DNA of 57,808 nt from contig JACDNV010000013.1 in assembly GCA_017656425.1 (NCBI GenBank), positions 1-57,808 on the forward strand, written 5' to 3'. Below, piece by piece: positions 45,306 to 55,001 of the stretch. The position numbers and the translations under genes are program-made. The notes beneath the pieces were generated by a model. That model did no database searches. It saw nothing but the letters and a program-made list of their open reading frames with translations, and was not told the DNA's origin. Every line of letters starts with the position of its first letter. Positions within the stretch are counted from its first letter, which is position 1. The DNA comes from Candidatus Neomarinimicrobiota bacterium. GTDB taxonomy: Bacteria; Fidelibacterota; UBA2242; B5-G15.

Positions 45306-45908
45306 TTAAAATATCCATCCAAACTTACTAAAGTGATCCGTATAGAAAATAACCGTCTGGTCTTCTTCATTAACACTTGCGATCGGTACATTATACCAGA
45401 CACCATCTTCTTCATTGAAGTAGTAAACCTTGAGATCATGAGGGTCTCCACTGAAATCAAGCTCAGCATATGAAAGAGTTACCTTAACTTCCTTGTCAAA
45501 TTGCTGATTTGGTAAAAATTCAACTACAGCACCTGCATCTTCCCTGTTTGGAAGAACCAGAAGTATTTCCATCCTTTTCTCTTCAGGGAATGCAAATGGA
45601 GGAAATTCAACCATATTGCCAAATGTTTTTTCTCCACCAACTACTCCACCTTCCTCTCTTGTCACAATCTTAAAGTCAATACCAGGTAATGTTGATTTAC
45701 TCAAATTCTCAAATGCCTTAATCTGCTGCAGTCTGGCATTAAACTCTGGTTTCCATTTAACAAATTGAATTTCATTACTTTTTAAACCTTTTTCAAGTGC
45801 TAAATTTGATTTTGATTCAACTAATCCTGCATTTTTCTCACAAGCAACGAAAAAAGCAACAATGATTGAAAAAACGATCAATGTGCTAATTAAGGCTAAC
45901 CTCCTCAT
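45306..45908 (-). CDS. Lipoprotein with a ZU5-like domain
   Basis: A 200-residue lipoprotein: signal with lipobox FVAC (Cys about 23). The body is beta-rich, with PFAFPEEKRMEILLV and VKVTLSYAELDFSGDPHDLKVYYFNEEDGVWYNVP in the middle and FYTDHFSKFGWIF at the C-terminus. That end resembles the 'hFSxY' tail of ZU5-type domains in FCB secreted proteins. It is probably anchored on the outside of a membrane. Function unknown; it heads the minus-strand run that includes the TPR protein and kinase. Confidence 0.65.
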   Translation of the reverse strand: MRRLALISTLIVFSIIVAFFVACEKNAGLVESKSNLALEKGLKSNEIQFVKWKPEFNARLQQIKAFENLSKSTLPGIDFKIVTREEGGVVGGEKTFGNMVEFPPFAFPEEKRMEILLVLPNREDAGAVVEFLPNQQFDKEVKVTLSYAELDFSGDPHDLKVYYFNEEDGVWYNVPIASVNEEDQTVIFYTDHFSKFGWIF

Positions 45909-46110
45909 CTTTCATCCTCCCTTTTTTATTATTTACATTTTTAATTAAAAATTTCTCATTTCTATTAAATTTTATTCAATATTGTATGATAATACAAAAT
46001 TTTTTATAATATTATTAAAGTTTATACAGAATTTCATGAGCAAAAACTGTTGACAATAGAGTATAAAAACTATAAATTAATTTGAATATTTGAATAATTT
46101 GTTCAAATGT
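45909..46110. promoter_or_regulatory. Divergent promoter region with TetR promoter and operator
   Basis: For the plus strand, TTGACA (46050-46055) precedes TATAAA/TAAATT (46071-46078), a strong sigma-70-like pair. Directly after it is a 21-bp inverted repeat (46088-46108), so a protein bound there would block initial transcription of the TetR gene. The minus-strand side serves the lipoprotein gene; no clear boxes seen for it. Confidence 0.5.
46088..46108. promoter_or_regulatory. Inverted repeat, probable TetR autorepression operator
   Basis: Perfect arms ATTTGAA and TTCAAAT with a 7-bp spacer, ending 2 bp before the TetR start codon. The position between the -10 box and the gene fits autorepression. 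A related repeat precedes the exporter gene at 46717-46749. Confidence 0.55.
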
Positions 46111-46701
46111 ATGAATAGAAATATTTTAGATGCAGGTAAAAAGGATCAGATCTTAAAGGTAGCACAAGACCTCTTCGCTAAATTTGGCCTATCCAAAACT
46201 ACAATTGAAGATATAGCTAAAAGTATGAGAATGGCTAAGGCAAGTATATACTACTACTTCAAAAATAAAGAAGCTATTTATGAGGAGGTAATAAAAAAAG
46301 AGGGAGAGGAAGTTAAAAGAGAAATAACCAAAGCTGTTGATAAAGCTACTACAGCAAAAGAAAAGCTTAGAACTTATATATTATCAAGAATAAACGTTTT
46401 TAAAAAAATGGCGAACTATTATACGGTATTCAAAGAGGAGTATCTAAATAATTATCGTTTTGTAGTAGAAGCTCGAGATAGATACACCGATTTTGAATTA
46501 AACCTCATTAAAAACATCTTAAAATTTGGTATTGAAAACGGGGAATTTGAAATAGAGAATCCCGACCTGACAGCCGAGGCGATACTAGTTGCTATGAAAG
46601 GATTTGAATATCACTGGACTTTTGATATCCCTGACGATCAAATTGAACACAATCTGGACATTCTATTAAATGTTCTTTATAAGGGAATTGAAAAAAGGTA
46701 A
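46111..46701 (+). CDS. TetR/AcrR-family transcriptional regulator
   Basis: A 196-residue regulator, start set at ATG 46111 (MNRNILDAGK), since the earlier in-frame TTG lies inside the operator. The N-terminal HTH is typical: KDQILKVAQDLFAKFGLSKTTIEDIAKSMRMAKASIYYYFKNKEAIYEEV, with the recognition helix at KASIYYYF. The C-terminal ligand domain is all helical. It is followed by the exporter operon 62 bp downstream, so it probably represses that operon; the ligand is unknown but likely a hydrophobic compound. Confidence 0.9.
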   Translation: MNRNILDAGKKDQILKVAQDLFAKFGLSKTTIEDIAKSMRMAKASIYYYFKNKEAIYEEVIKKEGEEVKREITKAVDKATTAKEKLRTYILSRINVFKKMANYYTVFKEEYLNNYRFVVEARDRYTDFELNLIKNILKFGIENGEFEIENPDLTAEAILVAMKGFEYHWTFDIPDDQIEHNLDILLNVLYKGIEKR

Positions 46702-46716
46702 AAAATTTTTTATACC

Positions 46717-46749
46717 ACTTTCGAACAGAAAACGGAATTGTTTGAAAGT
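46717..46749. promoter_or_regulatory. Inverted repeat upstream of the RND exporter
   Basis: Arms ACTTTCGAACA and TGTTTGAAAGT, complementary except at one position, flank an 11-bp spacer and end 14 bp before the exporter start. The TTGAA/TTCAA content resembles the operator at 46088-46108, suggesting a second binding site of the same regulator. A transcript hairpin is possible, but there is no U-tract. Confidence 0.45.
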
Positions 46750-46763
46750 TATAGGAGAATAGC

Positions 46764-49667
46764 ATGAGAAAAGTTGCTCAGTGGGTGGTCAAATTTAGAG
46801 TACCTCTACTTATCGCAATCATTATTATAACATTATTCTTTGCTTACCAGATAAAAAATATCAAAATCAATAGCGACTGGTCTACCTATCTTAAGAAAGA
46901 TGACCCAATTATAGAACTTTTTCACTACGTAGGTGAAAGATTCAATGGTAATGTCACAGCGGCAATTGCAATTGAGACCGAAAATGTATTTTCATACGAG
47001 GTTCTAAAGGACATTGCTGACATGACAGAAAAGCTAAAATCCATTCAGGGAATAAATTCAGTTACAAGTCTTGCTGATATAATAGATATAAGAAGTGTAG
47101 AAGGAATCCTCGAAGTAAGGAAGCTTATTGATACAGAAAGTATACCTGAAAATAAAGAAAAGCTCGATTCACTAAAACAGTATGTACTTTCCAGAGATAT
47201 GTATAATGGACGAATTGTTTCAAGTGATTCAAAAGTTACAATAATTATATGTGTAATTAATCCCGGCACTGATGAAGAAAAATTATCCGGCGAGATAAAA
47301 AAGATTTGTGATGACTATAAAAACAAATACAAAATCTACTATGCCGGTATCCCGATGCAAATGCTGGAATTGTCCGAAATCGTAAAAAAGGATTTAATCA
47401 GGCTGGTTCCATTTGCCATAATTGTACTAATATTAATGCTTTATTTAAACTTCGGCGATTTTAAAAGTGTATCTTTACCTCTAATATCTGTTGTTATAAG
47501 CACAGTATGGTGTATCGGATTTATGGTTCTGGTTGGTGTGGAATTTTCCATTATTTCTAATGTTTTACCGGTTGTACTGATTACCGTCGGTTCTGCCTAC
47601 GGAGTCCATCTTGTTGCACATTTCAGAGAACTAAAAAAGGAAATAAGGGATAGAGAAAAATTGGTTATAGAAACCGTAACCCATGTTGGAATACCTATAT
47701 TCCTTGCAGCATTAACAACATTGATCGGATTTCTTTCATTTATCGGCTCTTATGTAACAATTGTAACGGAATTTGGAATTTTCTCGGCGATTGGTGTGTT
47801 CATTGCACTTGTAATTTCGATCGTGTTCATCCCGATTCTATTGTACTACATGAGCAGGAAAAAATTCATAGAAAAAAGCCTATTCGATAAACCTCTGGAA
47901 AAATTTCTGTTACAGATAAAAGCACTTGTTCTAAGGCATAATAAATGGATCGTAGCATTTGCTCTGGCAATAATAATCATTTCTATTATTGGATTACCAT
48001 TACTGCGAAGAGATAGCAACATAATGAAGTATTTTAAAGAAAACACAGATATAAGAATTGCTGAAAGAGTCATGAAAAAATATTTTGGTGGATCATATAC
48101 TATACAGGTTCTGGTCAGAGGCGACATGAAACATCCTGCTGTTTTGAAAAAAATGATAGAAGTTGAAAAATATCTCAATTCCATTGAGAATGTAAGCAAA
48201 GCTCAGTCAGTTGCCGATTATATATGTGAAATGAATCGTGTAATGAATGGACATTACACTATACCAGAGACAAAACAGGGTGTTTCAAACCTCTATTTCT
48301 TCATTGAAAACGAACCGATCATAAGCCAGATGGTAACCAGCGATTTTAAAGAAGGTCTTATTCAGGCACGGATATATACACTAGATACAAAAAAAATAAT
48401 TCAACTTGTAGATTCTGTTGATAAATATATAAATAGCGAAATAAATAGCAGGTTAACCTATGTTGAAAAAGCACACATTTTAAAGAATTCTCCTATTGAC
48501 AGCTTCATTACCAAGAAAATAGTTGAAAATATAATATTTGACATAAAAAAGTACTATCCACATAAAAGCATAGATTTTGATGGAGTTTATAAGAACATTA
48601 TAACTGCAGGTAGTAAAGAAAATTTCCCTTTCAGTAGCTATCTGAAAAAAAGGCTAATAAGTAGACTAAATGACTTTTTCAGTTATGAATCGGCAATTAT
48701 AATTGATTCCGACAATCTAATAAGAGCACTTACTGATGAATTAACAGAGATTATATCAAATGGCTCTCCACCATTGCAGATAGTTGTTGAAAATAAATTC
48801 AAGGAGCATAAACTATACGAACAATTCTCCAAGGAGGAAATAGATGCTACAGTAGAAGCAATACTTGACATCTGGGACGAGTTTTATAAAAATGCAAAAG
48901 CGGATTATATCGCAAATGTACTTATATCAAATTATGATCTCGGCAGAAACAATACCGAACTATTTCAGGACATAAGAGATGATCTGTGGATATTAAATGA
49001 AGACCATTTTATAATACCTTACTCCCTTTCCCAAAAATTTAATATAAAAGGTGAAGAAATAAATATAGACATGTCGCAAACAGGTACTCCATCGATATTC
49101 AAAAGGCTTGACGAGAGTATAGTAAAGAGTCAGATAATTAGCCTGGCTATTGCAATCGCTTTGGTGTACCTGCTCTTGGTGATTCAATTGAAATCATTCA
49201 TAGGTGGACTATATGCGTTAACACCTATTGTGATAACAATTTTGTTTAATTTTGCCCTGATGGCATTTTTCAATGTACCACTTGATATGGTAACAGTAAT
49301 AATTGCAAGCATCGCTATTGGAATAGGGATAGACTACTCCATTCATTTCATAAATAGATTTAAAATGGAATTTGATGAACATGGTAGTATTGAAAAAGTA
49401 CTTGAATCAACTCTACTAACAACGGGAAAAGCAATTATGATCAACGCAATCTCTATAATTGCAGGATTTTTAATACTGGCCTTTGGCGAATTAATTCCGG
49501 TTCAAAGATTCGGCTGGCTTATAGCAACAACAATGGTGATCAGTGTGCTTGGGGCAATAACAGTGTTACCATCACTCGTAATTTCAACAAGATCAAAATT
49601 TATTGGTGACTTCAGTAGCATGAAGATTTTTAATATGAACTCTTTTAAAATCGGAGGTAAAAAATGA
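46764..49667 (+). CDS. RND-superfamily exporter (MMPL/HAE3-like)
   Basis: A 967-residue inner-membrane transporter of the MMPL/HAE3 branch. It has two sterol-sensing-like halves: TM1 about 13-31, periplasmic loop, helix cluster 213-360 (VGSAYGVHLVAHFRE, then LTTLIGFLSF), a second TM near 393, a very large periplasmic loop (about 415-785), and a second helix cluster 788-950 (GIGIDYSIHFINR). Such proteins export lipids or hydrophobic molecules using proton flow. AGGAGAA precedes the ATG. The second loop is longer than usual (about 370 residues). It overlaps the following LolA-like gene as ATGA. Substrate unknown. Confidence 0.88.
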   Translation: MRKVAQWVVKFRVPLLIAIIIITLFFAYQIKNIKINSDWSTYLKKDDPIIELFHYVGERFNGNVTAAIAIETENVFSYEVLKDIADMTEKLKSIQGINSVTSLADIIDIRSVEGILEVRKLIDTESIPENKEKLDSLKQYVLSRDMYNGRIVSSDSKVTIIICVINPGTDEEKLSGEIKKICDDYKNKYKIYYAGIPMQMLELSEIVKKDLIRLVPFAIIVLILMLYLNFGDFKSVSLPLISVVISTVWCIGFMVLVGVEFSIISNVLPVVLITVGSAYGVHLVAHFRELKKEIRDREKLVIETVTHVGIPIFLAALTTLIGFLSFIGSYVTIVTEFGIFSAIGVFIALVISIVFIPILLYYMSRKKFIEKSLFDKPLEKFLLQIKALVLRHNKWIVAFALAIIIISIIGLPLLRRDSNIMKYFKENTDIRIAERVMKKYFGGSYTIQVLVRGDMKHPAVLKKMIEVEKYLNSIENVSKAQSVADYICEMNRVMNGHYTIPETKQGVSNLYFFIENEPIISQMVTSDFKEGLIQARIYTLDTKKIIQLVDSVDKYINSEINSRLTYVEKAHILKNSPIDSFITKKIVENIIFDIKKYYPHKSIDFDGVYKNIITAGSKENFPFSSYLKKRLISRLNDFFSYESAIIIDSDNLIRALTDELTEIISNGSPPLQIVVENKFKEHKLYEQFSKEEIDATVEAILDIWDEFYKNAKADYIANVLISNYDLGRNNTELFQDIRDDLWILNEDHFIIPYSLSQKFNIKGEEINIDMSQTGTPSIFKRLDESIVKSQIISLAIAIALVYLLLVIQLKSFIGGLYALTPIVITILFNFALMAFFNVPLDMVTVIIASIAIGIGIDYSIHFINRFKMEFDEHGSIEKVLESTLLTTGKAIMINAISIIAGFLILAFGELIPVQRFGWLIATTMVISVLGAITVLPSLVISTRSKFIGDFSSMKIFNMNSFKIGGKK

Positions 49668-50401
49668 GAGCTGGGAAAATTGTCATTGCTATTTTAATAT
49701 TTATTTTATACCTATTTCCTGATCAAAAAGGGGATGAAATACTCAAAAAGGTAACTAAAACTGTATCAGCACCGAAGGACATGAAAGCTATTATAACAAT
49801 TGAGCTAATTGATAAAAATGGAAACAAAAGGCACCGAAAGGCAGAAATGTATACCAAGGAAGATGAAAAGAGAATAATCCGATTTACAGAGCCTGCTGAC
49901 CAAAGAGGGATAGCATTTCTTGCATTACCTGGAGATATACAATATCTATATATGCCTGCTTTCAGGAAAGTGAGAAGAATCGCATCGCATATTAAAAATA
50001 CAAAATTTGCTGGCACTGATTTTACCTATGAAGATCTTGCAACATCAAAGTATGATAAAGATTTTAAGGCGAATATTTTAAAAGAGACAGACTCACTTTT
50101 TACGCTTGAATTGATCCCCAAACCTGGTGTTAATAAAAGCTACAGTAAACTTATCATGCATGTCCGTAAAGACATATACTTTCCAACAAGTATAGAATTC
50201 TATGATAAAAATGGTGAGATTGAAAAAATACTTTATAATAAAAAAATTGATAGACATGGTAACTACTGGCATGCAAAAGAAATGTTGATGGACAATCTGA
50301 AAGAAAATCATAAAACAAGGATGATATTTGACGAAGTAACTTTTGATACAAATATAAGCGATGATATTTTTACACAGAGACAACTAATACGATGGAGATA
50401 A
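49664..50401 (+). CDS. Outer-membrane lipoprotein-sorting (LolA-like) protein
   Basis: A 245-residue exported protein: signal helix (residues 4-19), then a LolA-like curved beta-sheet. GDEILKKVTKTVSAPKDMKAIITIELID, RIIRFTEPADQRGIAFLALPGDIQYLYMPAFRKVRRI (about 70-105), and GTDFTYEDLAT are the motifs of the LolA_like proteins paired with MMPL exporters. It would ferry a lipid substrate across the periplasm between the RND pump and the barrel encoded next. Start overlaps the pump's stop as ATGA. Confidence 0.88.
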   Translation: MRAGKIVIAILIFILYLFPDQKGDEILKKVTKTVSAPKDMKAIITIELIDKNGNKRHRKAEMYTKEDEKRIIRFTEPADQRGIAFLALPGDIQYLYMPAFRKVRRIASHIKNTKFAGTDFTYEDLATSKYDKDFKANILKETDSLFTLELIPKPGVNKSYSKLIMHVRKDIYFPTSIEFYDKNGEIEKILYNKKIDRHGNYWHAKEMLMDNLKENHKTRMIFDEVTFDTNISDDIFTQRQLIRWR

Positions 50402-50419
50402 AATTTGCGGAGGGTGGAA

Positions 50420-51787
50420 ATGAAGAGAATTGTCATTTTTTCAATGATAATTTTTACCAACCTTTATCTCTTTGCTCAGGTTGATATCATAGGTAACTTA
50501 GAAACAAAAACAAGATTTGGATTTACCGGGGAGGATAGAATTACATGGAGTAGAAATATCTTGACTTTAAATCTAACAAGCAATATTACTGAAGGAGCTG
50601 GATTATTTTCAGACATAAGATTTGTACATGACGGCTTTCCTAAGCAAGAGAAAGTATCCAATTATCTCAAGAATTCTCTTGAATTAACTCAACCATTATC
50701 AATAGAATTCCGGGAAGCATTCATTGACTTATATGCATTCCCGCTCCATAATGTAGATATTAGAATCGGAAAACAAAGAATTGCGTGGGGCACTGCTGAT
50801 AAATTTAATCCCACTGATAATATCAATCCCGATAAACTGGATGATATTTACGAATTTGGAGATCATTTTGGCTCCACCGCATTCAATATTAAATGGTACC
50901 CCGGACCATTCACTACACAACTTATTTACATTCCTACATTTACACCGGCAGTCCTACCAAGGGGAGACTGGATAAATGCCTTTATAAATTACAATGTACC
51001 TGATACTATTCTACAACAATTTCCACAATATAACCCATTGGATATATTCGATTACATTAATATAGACAATAGAGTTAAAAATACTTCAAGTTTTGCCTTT
51101 AAAATCTCTACTATGCTTTTTGGATATGATTTATCCCTGAGCTTTTATAAAGGCAGAGAAGATATCCCTGTTCTCGATTATAATAACGTATATAAATTTT
51201 TCGATACTATTTCAAAATACGATCCCAATACTCCTATTAGTTTTGAATACGGTCCACTTTTCTTATATCCTAGGAAATCAGTAATAGGCATTGACTTTGC
51301 AGGTTCGATTAGAAATATTGGAATCTGGGGAGAATTTGCCTATACAGACATGCAAGAAGTTTATCATTGGATTCCACTAATCAATCCACAAAAAGTAATA
51401 GATGCTGGAGGTAAGTTCATTAAATATGTCCTTGGTTTTGATTATACTACCGCATATAATCTTTATATAAATTTCCAATATATTCATGGTTTTTTACATG
51501 AGATGAAAAAAGATAACTTAAACGATTACTTTAGCTTCAGACTGGAGAAAAATTTTCCATACAAGAATTTTAAATTGATTTTACTTAGTGGACTTGCATC
51601 TGTATCTGACTGGGATAATATAAAAGAATCATATGGTTTCACTGTAGGACCTGGTTTAGAAATAAGACCCTCTGATGGAGTTGAACTAACCATCGGAACC
51701 TACATCATCGATGCAAAACCAGGGTCATTCTTCTATAATGTAAAAGACCTTGATGAAGTATATCTTAATTTTAAGTATAGTTTTTAA
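50420..51787 (+). CDS. DUF1302-like outer-membrane beta-barrel
   Basis: A 455-residue exported barrel, start set at ATG 50420 (MKRIVIFSMII) with GGAGG 6 bp upstream and a signal peptide to about residue 21. The motif block LTLNLTSNI, REAFIDLYAF, DIRIGKQRIAWGTADKFNPTDNINPDKLDD (about 118-150) is characteristic of the DUF1302 family, whose members accompany MMPL/LolA-like genes. Remaining sequence is alternating beta strands; C-terminus ends in Tyr-Ser-Phe (KYSF). It is the outer-membrane part of the predicted export route. Confidence 0.85.
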   Translation: MKRIVIFSMIIFTNLYLFAQVDIIGNLETKTRFGFTGEDRITWSRNILTLNLTSNITEGAGLFSDIRFVHDGFPKQEKVSNYLKNSLELTQPLSIEFREAFIDLYAFPLHNVDIRIGKQRIAWGTADKFNPTDNINPDKLDDIYEFGDHFGSTAFNIKWYPGPFTTQLIYIPTFTPAVLPRGDWINAFINYNVPDTILQQFPQYNPLDIFDYINIDNRVKNTSSFAFKISTMLFGYDLSLSFYKGREDIPVLDYNNVYKFFDTISKYDPNTPISFEYGPLFLYPRKSVIGIDFAGSIRNIGIWGEFAYTDMQEVYHWIPLINPQKVIDAGGKFIKYVLGFDYTTAYNLYINFQYIHGFLHEMKKDNLNDYFSFRLEKNFPYKNFKLILLSGLASVSDWDNIKESYGFTVGPGLEIRPSDGVELTIGTYIIDAKPGSFFYNVKDLDEVYLNFKYSF

Positions 51788-51793
51788 ATATAT

Positions 51794-52447
51794 CTATTTT
51801 TTGAATCTATGCCTGAAAATAGAATATATAGATATCCCATAGAATCGATAAACAGGTTTATTATTTAAGTAAATTGTTGAAATTGCAGGGATTATGTAAG
51901 AAGCGTTCCTAAGCTTAAAGGCAATTCCAAATTCAATTGTTCTAAAATATTGTGTATTGATATAGTCATAAATTTTGAAATTCAAAACTTCATTGATATC
52001 AAAAGAGTTATAGTAAATTGAGAAATAGGGGACAAATCTATACACTTCCTTGCTAATCGAACCCCCAAATCTTTTATTAAAGAGTTTTATTTCCTGAGAA
52101 AAGATATTAATGAAAATATTTTGACCGGCACCAATTGCCATATCAAAAAGGGTAAACTTCCTTGGTGTAACTTGATATCGTAAGCCGAATTCATATAGGT
52201 ATGGGAAAAGAGAAGCTTTTATGAAGCCTTCAAAGTTATATCTCATTCCGCATGTTAATTTAAGGCTAACTCTAAATGAAGGTGGATTTTTACGATCAAA
52301 TGTGTCTGCGGTTATATTTTCTACCCCTCCAGTAATTGCTAATTCTCCCCTATCAAGAGTTCTACCCAACTCAAAGTAATTAGTTATACAACGTTTAAAT
52401 AAAAGTAATAAAATAGATAAAACAAAAATACAAATTTTTCTTTTCAT
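51794..52447 (-). CDS. Small exported protein, probable outer-membrane barrel, unknown
   Basis: Not recognised. A 217-residue protein with a hydrophobic N-terminus (residues 4-19) followed by alternating amphipathic strands: LAITGGVENI, FRVSLKLTCGMRYNFEGFIKASLFPYLYEFGLRYQV, then similar units up to FYGISIYSIFRHRFKK. Aromatic belts in the strands suggest a small outer-membrane barrel. It is convergent with the DUF1302-like gene (6 bp between stops) and lies alone on its strand. Function unknown; the poor lipobox (FKRC) makes a lipoprotein unlikely. Confidence 0.55.
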   Translation of the reverse strand: MKRKICIFVLSILLLLFKRCITNYFELGRTLDRGELAITGGVENITADTFDRKNPPSFRVSLKLTCGMRYNFEGFIKASLFPYLYEFGLRYQVTPRKFTLFDMAIGAGQNIFINIFSQEIKLFNKRFGGSISKEVYRFVPYFSIYYNSFDINEVLNFKIYDYINTQYFRTIEFGIAFKLRNASYIIPAISTIYLNNKPVYRFYGISIYSIFRHRFKK

Positions 52448-52544
52448 TTTTTGTTACCTCTTATACATATTTAAAATATATAAAATACTGGATTTAATAT
52501 GTATTATAAATTTTCATCAGTAAACGCTATTCAAAATGTGACTT

Positions 52545-54740
52545 TTAAACCATAACGCTTTCCTGACCAGAGTCTATAACAAATAAACAAGTAGAATTAA
52601 TTGTCTCAGATACTTTATGCATAAAATCGCAGTTAATCTCCCGTGGCATACCAAAAATATTTATATCCCCCTTGTCGCATTTTTCTAACACCTCAAAAAA
52701 CGCTCCCTCATAAATTAGAAGTTCTGTATTGGACGGCATTCGGGCGTAATCAAGAAGTCTGGCGAATATTTTTTCAGTCAATTTTCTTTCTTCCAAATTT
52801 TTCACCACTGAGATAATATTTATTATTCCCTCCCAATTTCGCTGAAGTTGAATTGCCAATAACAGAGATAGATTACGATTAGGACTTTTTGTCCTCATCC
52901 AGACATTGATCTTCTGCTTTTCACCAAATCCAATTTTTGGATGTAATGAAAGTATGCAAATTCCAAGGCTTTCTCTTTTACATATTGCTATCATCTGCTC
53001 CAGTCGCTCATCTTTTGATCTATCACTACTCATGGTCATAAATACCATATTGGGTGGGAAAAACATGCTTTTCAAAGTCTGTGTAATTATAGAAAATCCC
53101 TCTAAGAAGTGTTGGCTTTCGATAATACCGTATGAAGTAAAAATACCCTGGCTTTTTATAGGCTCTATTAATTCTTCCATATCTTTTTCAAGTTTTTCAC
53201 TTTCCCTCAATTCATCATCGTGTATCACAATTTTTTCTTTCTTTTTAAAGTAACTAATTAGAGTTTTAATCCGGCTTTCGGGGGTCTTTTCTATAATATT
53301 TATTGAAAATAGCCTGAGTGTGCCACTGGGGAAAACAATATCTTTTATAAATTCCATCATACCTTTCCAGGTTGCAGGATCTTCTATAGGCACCATCATA
53401 TTGGGTTTCCATGATTTTGCATGCTGAGGCATACGCGAAGCTGCCTTAGCAGCCCACTCAGCAAGAGCATTGAACAGACTTACTCTCACATCTCCCCATG
53501 GAGTTACGAGTCCTCTTTTTACCTGAATGATATAGAAAGCGATGATCAACACAAAAGCAATACCAGCAAAAACTGGATCAATCAAAAACATCACTATTAC
53601 ACTCCATATCGATCCAATAAGTGGGAAAATCAAAGGCGCACTAAATTTTGGTCTAAAAGATGGGATTTTTACAAGCTTTTCGATTGTTACAGCTACGTTT
53701 ATAGTACCGTAGGTAATTAAAAAGAACATAGTCAAAAGGGGTGCTATTGTATTCAAATCCCATAGCAAAAGGCAGGCTTCAATAAAAAGAACAGTAAATA
53801 TCAAAGAATTTCTTGGTTCACCCCCTTTTGTCTTTTTTGAGAAAAACTTTGGAAATGGTATTATTTTATCTCTTCCAAGTGTCATCAGTGTTCTCGGAGC
53901 ACCCACAACACTTCCCATCGCTGATGAAAGTGTAGCAGAAAATATTCCTGCCAGCACCAGCTCCTTCCATTTCGCAATATCAAGCATAATCGTATAATTA
54001 TTAAGTAACTCCTGTTCAGATGCATTCCTGCCAAGAAAAAAAGCCGATACCATATATATAATCATAGTAATAAAAATAGCTGATAATATTCCCAGCGGTA
54101 GAGATTTCTTAGCATCTTTCACATCACCTGACATTGCAGCGCCCGCCTCAATACCTGTTACGGCAGGGAAAAACAATGCGAAAACTTGCCAAAATGAAGC
54201 TTTTTCAAAACTACCCCAGAGGATTATATTACCATTATGCGATCCCCCTGCAAAAAATGAAATTAAAGATAGTGTAATTACTGCAAATACTATATAATAA
54301 ATCTTTGCGACAAATTTCACACTGATATAACTTGATATAAAGACAAACAATAGAACCAGAGATGCAACAAGTTTTGCATTGTGATCAGGGAAAATTGATA
54401 ACCAAGCCTCGGTAAAACCTGTGATATACAGTGCTCCACCCAGTGCTTGGGACATATAAAGTGGCACTCCAATCGCTCCACCTACTTCTAATCCAAGAGA
54501 TTTCGAAATTATTGCATAGGATCCTCCAGAACCAATCCTCTCATTTGTAACTATTGAGGCAATGCTTAACCCTGTCGTTATTGTTACTACTTTGGCAAGA
54601 AGCACTATAATCAATGCACCGACAATACCTGCATTACCGACAACCCAGCCCATTCTTAAATAGAGGATAACGCCTATTATGGTCAAATAGGTAGGTAAAA
54701 ATATTCCATTGAATGTACCCAGCTTTCTTTTCTCGTTCAT
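52545..54740 (-). CDS. Cation-chloride cotransporter-type APC permease
   Basis: A 731-residue APC-superfamily transporter with 12 hydrophobic helices up to about residue 410 and a C-terminal cytosolic region. The start, LGTFNGIFLPTYLTIIGVILYLRMGWVVG, plus FFPAVTGIEAGAAMSGDVKDAKKSLPLG (about 190) and GAPRTLMTLGRDKIIPFP (about 280), are signatures of the cation-chloride cotransporters (SLC12-like). The C-terminal part (about 420-731) resembles the regulatory SLC12 C-domain, with MPSNTELLIYEGAFFE near the end. It probably moves chloride with Na+ or K+; amino acid transport is the alternative. Confidence 0.85.
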   Translation of the reverse strand: MNEKRKLGTFNGIFLPTYLTIIGVILYLRMGWVVGNAGIVGALIIVLLAKVVTITTGLSIASIVTNERIGSGGSYAIISKSLGLEVGGAIGVPLYMSQALGGALYITGFTEAWLSIFPDHNAKLVASLVLLFVFISSYISVKFVAKIYYIVFAVITLSLISFFAGGSHNGNIILWGSFEKASFWQVFALFFPAVTGIEAGAAMSGDVKDAKKSLPLGILSAIFITMIIYMVSAFFLGRNASEQELLNNYTIMLDIAKWKELVLAGIFSATLSSAMGSVVGAPRTLMTLGRDKIIPFPKFFSKKTKGGEPRNSLIFTVLFIEACLLLWDLNTIAPLLTMFFLITYGTINVAVTIEKLVKIPSFRPKFSAPLIFPLIGSIWSVIVMFLIDPVFAGIAFVLIIAFYIIQVKRGLVTPWGDVRVSLFNALAEWAAKAASRMPQHAKSWKPNMMVPIEDPATWKGMMEFIKDIVFPSGTLRLFSINIIEKTPESRIKTLISYFKKKEKIVIHDDELRESEKLEKDMEELIEPIKSQGIFTSYGIIESQHFLEGFSIITQTLKSMFFPPNMVFMTMSSDRSKDERLEQMIAICKRESLGICILSLHPKIGFGEKQKINVWMRTKSPNRNLSLLLAIQLQRNWEGIINIISVVKNLEERKLTEKIFARLLDYARMPSNTELLIYEGAFFEVLEKCDKGDINIFGMPREINCDFMHKVSETINSTCLFVIDSGQESVMV

Positions 54741-55001
54741 TTAATAAATTTCTACCAATAGACAGGTTATTTTATATAAGTTTTTAAACTGTTCAAAGAA
54801 AAAGTTTCTTATAACCGATAAGTTTTTGGGATTTGACAGGTATATAAAAGTCTATACATTTCCTTAGGATATATGTTTTTCTATTTAATAAAGCAGAATA
54901 GTCTACTCCACTTAAACCTGTAGCAAAAATTTATCCTGCACTCTGTTATGCAAAACATGTATTAGTAAGCGATGAAGTTCTCTAACATGCGAAATATCTC
55001 A
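54741..55001. other. Intergenic region between icd and the cotransporter gene
   Basis: A 261-bp AT-rich stretch between two minus-strand genes. No ORF, tRNA or convincing terminator hairpin seen. It should contain the promoter of the cotransporter gene, but no clear box could be assigned. Confidence 0.4.

Noticed and set aside
46090-46092. TTG at 46090 as start of the TetR gene
   Set aside because: It lies within the inverted repeat and adds residues not typical of TetR N-termini; ATG 46111 fits better.
46717-46749. Terminator between the TetR gene and the exporter
   Set aside because: The inverted repeat has no following U-tract and has a large spacer; an operator is more likely.
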